DNA from: JAOXRU01 sp965247735
GTDB lineage: Bacteria; Bacteroidota; Bacteroidia; Flavobacteriales; Flavobacteriaceae
Assembly: GCA_965247735.1 (NCBI GenBank)
Contig: CBDFHN010000002.1
Location: 2,356,001 to 2,420,000 of the forward strand
Direction of reading: 5' to 3'
DNA length: 64,000 nt
Position 1 is the first letter of the stretch; every line of letters begins with the position of its first letter. Positions 60,762 through 64,000 of this stretch are shown here, one piece after another. The notes beneath the pieces were generated by a model. The model saw only the letters and a list, made by a program, of their open reading frames with translations. It was not told where the DNA came from and made no database searches. The position numbers and the translations under genes are program-made.

Positions 60762-60851
60762 GCGTTTTCTTCTATTGTTTTTAACTAGCACATCTTGTCC
60801 GCTATTTGTCATTTTGTTATGCGACATTTTTTGTAGATGTGTTCGTTTCAT
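60762..60851 (-). repeat. possible diverged, in-frame copy of the start-codon repeat before the TonB receptor
   Basis: 90 bp from ATGAAACGAACAC to AAAACGC, followed by ATGAAA of the receptor. The length, ATGAAA ends, ATGACAAATA block and ATGTG block fall at nearly the same positions as in the 91-bp repeat, but overall identity is only about half. Here the frame has no stop and continues into the receptor. It may be chance in an A-rich leader. Confidence 0.3.
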
Positions 60852-60913
60852 TTAAAATGATAGTTTAATTTTGTGCAAAGAAATAGTAGCCGTACCTTTA
60901 AAGGGTTAGTTCC

Positions 60914-60983
60914 ATGTTAAAGATATATGATGATATTGCGTCTTTAATGTTAGTCTAATGTTACCCTGATTAAATCAATGTTA
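60914..60983. promoter_or_regulatory. direct repeats, possible response-regulator binding sites
   Basis: ATGTTA occurs four times on the plus strand: 60914-60919, 60947-60952, 60958-60963 and 60978-60983, with steps of 33, 11 and 20 bp. Steps near multiples of 11 are typical for tandem sites of PhoB/OmpR-type regulators. They lie between the TonB-receptor gene and the divergent PhoB-like gene, so the regulator may control both. Confidence 0.45.
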
Positions 60984-61011
60984 AGTGGTTATTTTGTATT
61001 AATATTATATC

Positions 61012-61019
61012 TACTTTTG
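61012..61019 (+). promoter_or_regulatory. -7 element of the PhoB-like gene
   Basis: TACTTTTG matches TAnnTTTG; a TTG lies 15 bases upstream, which is short. The start site would be near 61026, about 20 bases before the ATG at 61047. This supports that start over the open frame further upstream. Confidence 0.45.
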
Positions 61020-61046
61020 ATTAGCAAAAGAGAAATCATAAAAGAA

Positions 61047-61733
61047 ATGCAAACAAGAGATATTAAAATACTACTCGTAGATGATGAGCCAGATATCCTA
61101 GAAATAGTAGGATACAACCTTACTACTGAAGGCTATCAAGTAGTAACTGCAAAGAACGGTGTAGAAGCAGTTTCAAAAGCAAAAAAAGAAAAACCACAGC
61201 TAATTATACTCGATGTAATGATGCCAGAAATGGATGGCGTAGAGGCTTGTGAAGTTATTAGAGCAATTCCCGAATTATCTAATGTTATCATTACATTTCT
61301 AACCGCAAGAGGAGAAGACTATTCTCAAGTTGCTGGTTTTGATGCTGGAGCGGACGATTATATTACCAAACCTATAAAACCAAAAGTTTTAGTAAGTAAG
61401 GTTAAAGCTCTATTAAGAAGACTTAATACTAAAGCAGATGCTGTTGACGATTTGCTAACCGTAGGTGATATTGTTATCAATAGAGAAGAGTATAAAATAG
61501 TTCAGAAAGGAAAAGAATTGGTTTTACCCCGTAAGGAGTTTGAATTACTCTCACTTTTAGCTTCAAAACCAAACAAGGTATTTAAAAGAGAAGATATCTT
61601 AGATAAAGTTTGGGGTAATGAAGTTGTTGTAGGTGGAAGAACTATTGATGTACATATCAGAAAATTAAGAGAAAAAATAGGAGACGACCATTTTAAAACG
61701 GTAAAAGGTGTCGGATATAAGTTTGTATTGTAA
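61047..61733 (+). CDS. PhoB/OmpR-family response regulator
   Basis: A 228-aa regulator from the ATG at 61047 (MQTRDIKILLVDDEPD). The receiver domain (about 5-120) has the DD pair, phospho-acceptor Asp in LIILDVMMPEMDG and Lys in YITKPIKP. A winged-helix DNA-binding domain (about 130-226) has KEFELLSLLASKPNKVFKRE and VDVHIRKLREKIG-type sequence. The next codon after its stop is the kinase start. It resembles PhoB of Bacteroidota and may govern the divergent TonB-receptor locus. Confidence 0.92.
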   Translation: MQTRDIKILLVDDEPDILEIVGYNLTTEGYQVVTAKNGVEAVSKAKKEKPQLIILDVMMPEMDGVEACEVIRAIPELSNVIITFLTARGEDYSQVAGFDAGADDYITKPIKPKVLVSKVKALLRRLNTKADAVDDLLTVGDIVINREEYKIVQKGKELVLPRKEFELLSLLASKPNKVFKREDILDKVWGNEVVVGGRTIDVHIRKLREKIGDDHFKTVKGVGYKFVL

Positions 61734-62777
61734 ATGAATTTAAAAAAATCATACAAATTTGCATTAAAATCAACTATCTACATTACCATATTGAGCATGC
61801 TCTTTATTGGTATTGTTTTTTTTATATTTAAACTTAACATATGGGCTGTACTTATTATTTACAGCCTTTTTCTTTTTTTTACTTCCTTTTTTATTCTTCA
61901 ATACAGAGTAGAGCGTTTTATCTATCGTAGGATTAAAAAAATATATGATGACGTTTCTCTTCTGGAATCTGCTACGTTTCATGCTAAACCCATTAGTACA
62001 GATATGCAGACATTAACAGAAGAAATTGGTCGGTTTGCTAAAGATAAAAAGCTAGAAATTGAGACCTTAAAAATTAGAGAAGCCTATAGAAAAGAGTTCC
62101 TAGGAAACGTTTCTCATGAATTAAAGACACCCTTATTTACCGTACAAGGCTATATCCTAACCTTATTAGAAGGAGGAGCTTTAGAAGATAAAAAAGTAAG
62201 AGTAAAATACTTAGAACGTGCCAACAAAGGAGTAGAACGTCTTATCTATATTATTAAAGATTTAGATATGATCTCCAAACTAGAAGCTGGAGATCTAAGT
62301 CTAGAACTAGAAACCTTTGATATTGTTGAACTAATAAAAAATGTTTTTGAACTCTTAGAAATGAAAGCTGATAAAAAAAGAATCACGCTTTCTTTTGACA
62401 TGGAATACACCAATCCCATATACATCTCTGGAGATGCAGAACGCATACAACAGGTGGTTACAAACCTAGTGGTAAATTCTATTAAATACGGAAAAGACGA
62501 TGGTACAACTGAAATTAGTATCGAGAACTTAGTTCATAACAAAGTAATTGTAAGAGTTACCGATAATGGAGAAGGGATAGAAGAAAAAAACTTTTCAAGG
62601 CTTTTCGAACGGTTTTACAGAGTAGACAAATCAGGGAACAGGTCTGTTGGTGGATCTGGGTTAGGCTTATCTATTGTAAAACATATTATAGAAGCACACA
62701 ACGAAAAAATTTATATAGAAAGTTCTTTCGGAGTAGGGTCAGAATTCTCTTTTACCTTAGAAAAAACAAAACAATAA
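61734..62777 (+). CDS. PhoR-like sensor histidine kinase
   Basis: A 347-aa kinase with two N-terminal membrane helices (about 13-35 and 39-57), a HisKA domain with the phospho-acceptor in FLGNVSHELKTPLFTVQGY, and a HATPase domain with N, G1 and G2 boxes (VVNSIKYG, VTDNGEGIEEKNF, GGSGLGLSIVKHI). It lacks a large sensor domain between the helices, so the signal is likely sensed in the membrane or through a partner. Directly adjacent to its regulator gene. Confidence 0.93.
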   Translation: MNLKKSYKFALKSTIYITILSMLFIGIVFFIFKLNIWAVLIIYSLFLFFTSFFILQYRVERFIYRRIKKIYDDVSLLESATFHAKPISTDMQTLTEEIGRFAKDKKLEIETLKIREAYRKEFLGNVSHELKTPLFTVQGYILTLLEGGALEDKKVRVKYLERANKGVERLIYIIKDLDMISKLEAGDLSLELETFDIVELIKNVFELLEMKADKKRITLSFDMEYTNPIYISGDAERIQQVVTNLVVNSIKYGKDDGTTEISIENLVHNKVIVRVTDNGEGIEEKNFSRLFERFYRVDKSGNRSVGGSGLGLSIVKHIIEAHNEKIYIESSFGVGSEFSFTLEKTKQ

Positions 62778-62860
62778 TTAAATTTAATTGTACTTCCAAA
62801 AAAGAAGTAGCAATAGGACTAAGATTTTCTTAGTTTTGCTAAAAAATTTAATTTACTGTT

Positions 62861-63535
62861 GTGGGGAGCAAAAATAAGCTAAAGAGATTTAAAGAAAACG
62901 AAACTTTTCCAAATGTAATTCAACCATCAAGGTCAGAAGTAATAGATGCTCCTTTTGAGCACAAAGGAAAATGGAACGCGTTTTTTAATAATGACAATCC
63001 AATTACATTGGAGTTAGGATGCGGAAAAGGAGAATACAGTGTTGCTTTGGCAAAACGATACCCAAATAAAAACTTTATTGGAATAGATATAAAAGGCGCG
63101 CGTTTTTGGAGAGGAGCAAAAACAGCACTAGAAGAAAACATCACTAATGTTGCTTTTATCCGTTCTCAAATAGAATTAATCACCGAGTTGTTTTCAGAAG
63201 ATGAAGTAGCAGAAATTTGGATTACTTTTCCAGATCCTCAAATAAAATATAAACGGACTAAACACAGACTTACCAACCTCGCCTTTTTAGCTAAATATAA
63301 AAGTATACTAAGCCCAGATGGTGTGGTAAATCTAAAAACCGACAGCGAATTTATGCACGGTTATACCTTAGGATTACTTCATGGCAAAGGCTATGAAGTA
63401 CTCTATGCCAACCATGATGTTTATAAAAACGAAGGAAGCCCAGAGGACGTTACGAAAACTCAAACTTTTTACGAAAAACAATACCTAGAAAAAGACAAGG
63501 CTATTACGTATATAAAATTTAAAATCGGAGAATAG
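62861..63535 (+). CDS. trmB: tRNA (guanine-46-N7)-methyltransferase
   Basis: A 224-aa SAM-dependent methyltransferase with LELGCGKGEYSVALAKRYP (SAM site), FIGIDIKGARFWRGAK and WITFPDPQIKYKRTKHRL. It starts at GTG (GTGGGGAGC), which gives the usual N-terminus MGSKNKLKRFKEN. It makes 7-methylguanosine at position 46 of tRNAs. A LysE-family gene starts at the last base of its stop codon. Confidence 0.95.
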   Translation: MGSKNKLKRFKENETFPNVIQPSRSEVIDAPFEHKGKWNAFFNNDNPITLELGCGKGEYSVALAKRYPNKNFIGIDIKGARFWRGAKTALEENITNVAFIRSQIELITELFSEDEVAEIWITFPDPQIKYKRTKHRLTNLAFLAKYKSILSPDGVVNLKTDSEFMHGYTLGLLHGKGYEVLYANHDVYKNEGSPEDVTKTQTFYEKQYLEKDKAITYIKFKIGE

Positions 63536-64000
63536 TGAGTATAGTACTATTGTTTTTAATAGCTTTTGTAATAGCACTACTAGGAATGCTAATTCCTGGA
63601 ATGCTAAATATTACGGCAGCAAAAATTAGTGTAGACGAAGGCAGAACTAGAGCTTTGGTCTATGTTGCTGGAGTTTGTGTTGTTTTTACCACACAAACAG
63701 TAATTGCCGTATTTTTTGCTAAATACATTAATGCACGCCCAGAGCTGAATGCTATTCTTCAAAAAATAGCATTTGTAATTTTTACTTTTGTTACCATCTA
63801 TTTTATAGTTTTAGGTAACAAAAAGCAAAAAATGAAAATAAAACCGCCTAGGAAAAGCAAAAAGAGTCATTTTTTCTCAGGCATGTTTATGGCTGTTCTT
63901 AATGTATTACCAATTCCTTTTCAAGCATTTATGAGCGCCTCAGTAGCTGGTTTAGGCTGGCTTCACTTTAATACCATAGAAATAAGCACTTATATTATTG
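63535..64000 (+). CDS. LysE-family transporter, partial (runs off window)
   Basis: 155 codons of a membrane protein that continues past the right edge. It starts at GTG (GTGAGTATAGTA), which shares one base with the trmB stop. LLGMLIPGMLNITAAKISVDEGRTRA and NVLPIPFQAFMSASVAGLGW, with four or more hydrophobic segments, fit the LysE/RhtB export family. It is probably co-transcribed with trmB. Confidence 0.8.
   Translation, partial: MSIVLLFLIAFVIALLGMLIPGMLNITAAKISVDEGRTRALVYVAGVCVVFTTQTVIAVFFAKYINARPELNAILQKIAFVIFTFVTIYFIVLGNKKQKMKIKPPRKSKKSHFFSGMFMAVLNVLPIPFQAFMSASVAGLGWLHFNTIEISTYII

Overview
The window is AT-rich chromosomal DNA from a member of the Bacteroidota, most likely a marine-type Flavobacteriaceae. 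The evidence is a flexirubin/dialkylresorcinol pigment cluster, T9SS C-terminal sorting domains, a TonB-dependent receptor with a carboxypeptidase-regulatory plug extension, TAnnTTTG-type -7 promoter elements, no Shine-Dalgarno pattern, and the gene order ftsX-DUF3098-uppP-truB. No rRNA, tRNA, CRISPR array or complete insertion sequence was recognised.

Region 1 (1-20461) is a flexirubin-type aryl-polyene/dialkylresorcinol cluster read almost wholly leftward. Tyrosine ammonia-lyase makes the aromatic starter. FabG, four ketosynthase-type genes, a truncated ketosynthase-like protein, two acyl carrier proteins and two FabZ-like hotdog proteins build the polyene. DarA and DarB make the dialkylresorcinol. 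A LpxL-like acyltransferase, a hotdog thioesterase, an ABC exporter and a BtrH-like protein probably join, release and place the pigment. A flavin-dependent oxidase/halogenase-like gene diverges from the ammonia-lyase. A second darB copy carries a one-base frameshift.

Region 2 (20505-32625) holds a metallophosphoesterase fused to an outer-membrane barrel, an HD-PycTM protein, tag, a thioredoxin-like protein, a TonB-C-like protein, truB-uppP-DUF3098-ftsX, panE and a 'mobile mystery' A/B (HTH/Fic) pair with a clear operator. Region 3 (32735-50257) is mostly housekeeping: leuS, a zinc peptidase, ferritin, an Lrp regulator with a saccharopine-dehydrogenase-like gene, pckA, hemD, glycosyltransferases, dihydroorotase, an epimerase and tyrS. 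Region 4 (50620-64000) has a serine hydrolase, an AraC regulator, a LuxE-like protein, two very small T9SS cargo proteins, a duplicated beta-helix lipoprotein, a TonB-dependent receptor, a divergent PhoB/PhoR-like pair, trmB and a partial LysE-family gene.

The most unusual signal is a dispersed repeat of about 91 bp. It occurs at six loci (375-540, 10194-10285, 12787-12912, 15373-15606, 29349-29527, 37347-37436), always directly in front of a leftward gene and always in the same orientation. Each unit begins with ATGAAA and ends immediately before the ATGAAA start of the next unit or gene. Intact units encode a 28-codon peptide whose stop lies four bases before the next start codon. Tandem and decayed copies occur. 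It looks like a mobile or amplifying element that targets gene starts and keeps the downstream gene translationally coupled. I do not recognise it as a named family.
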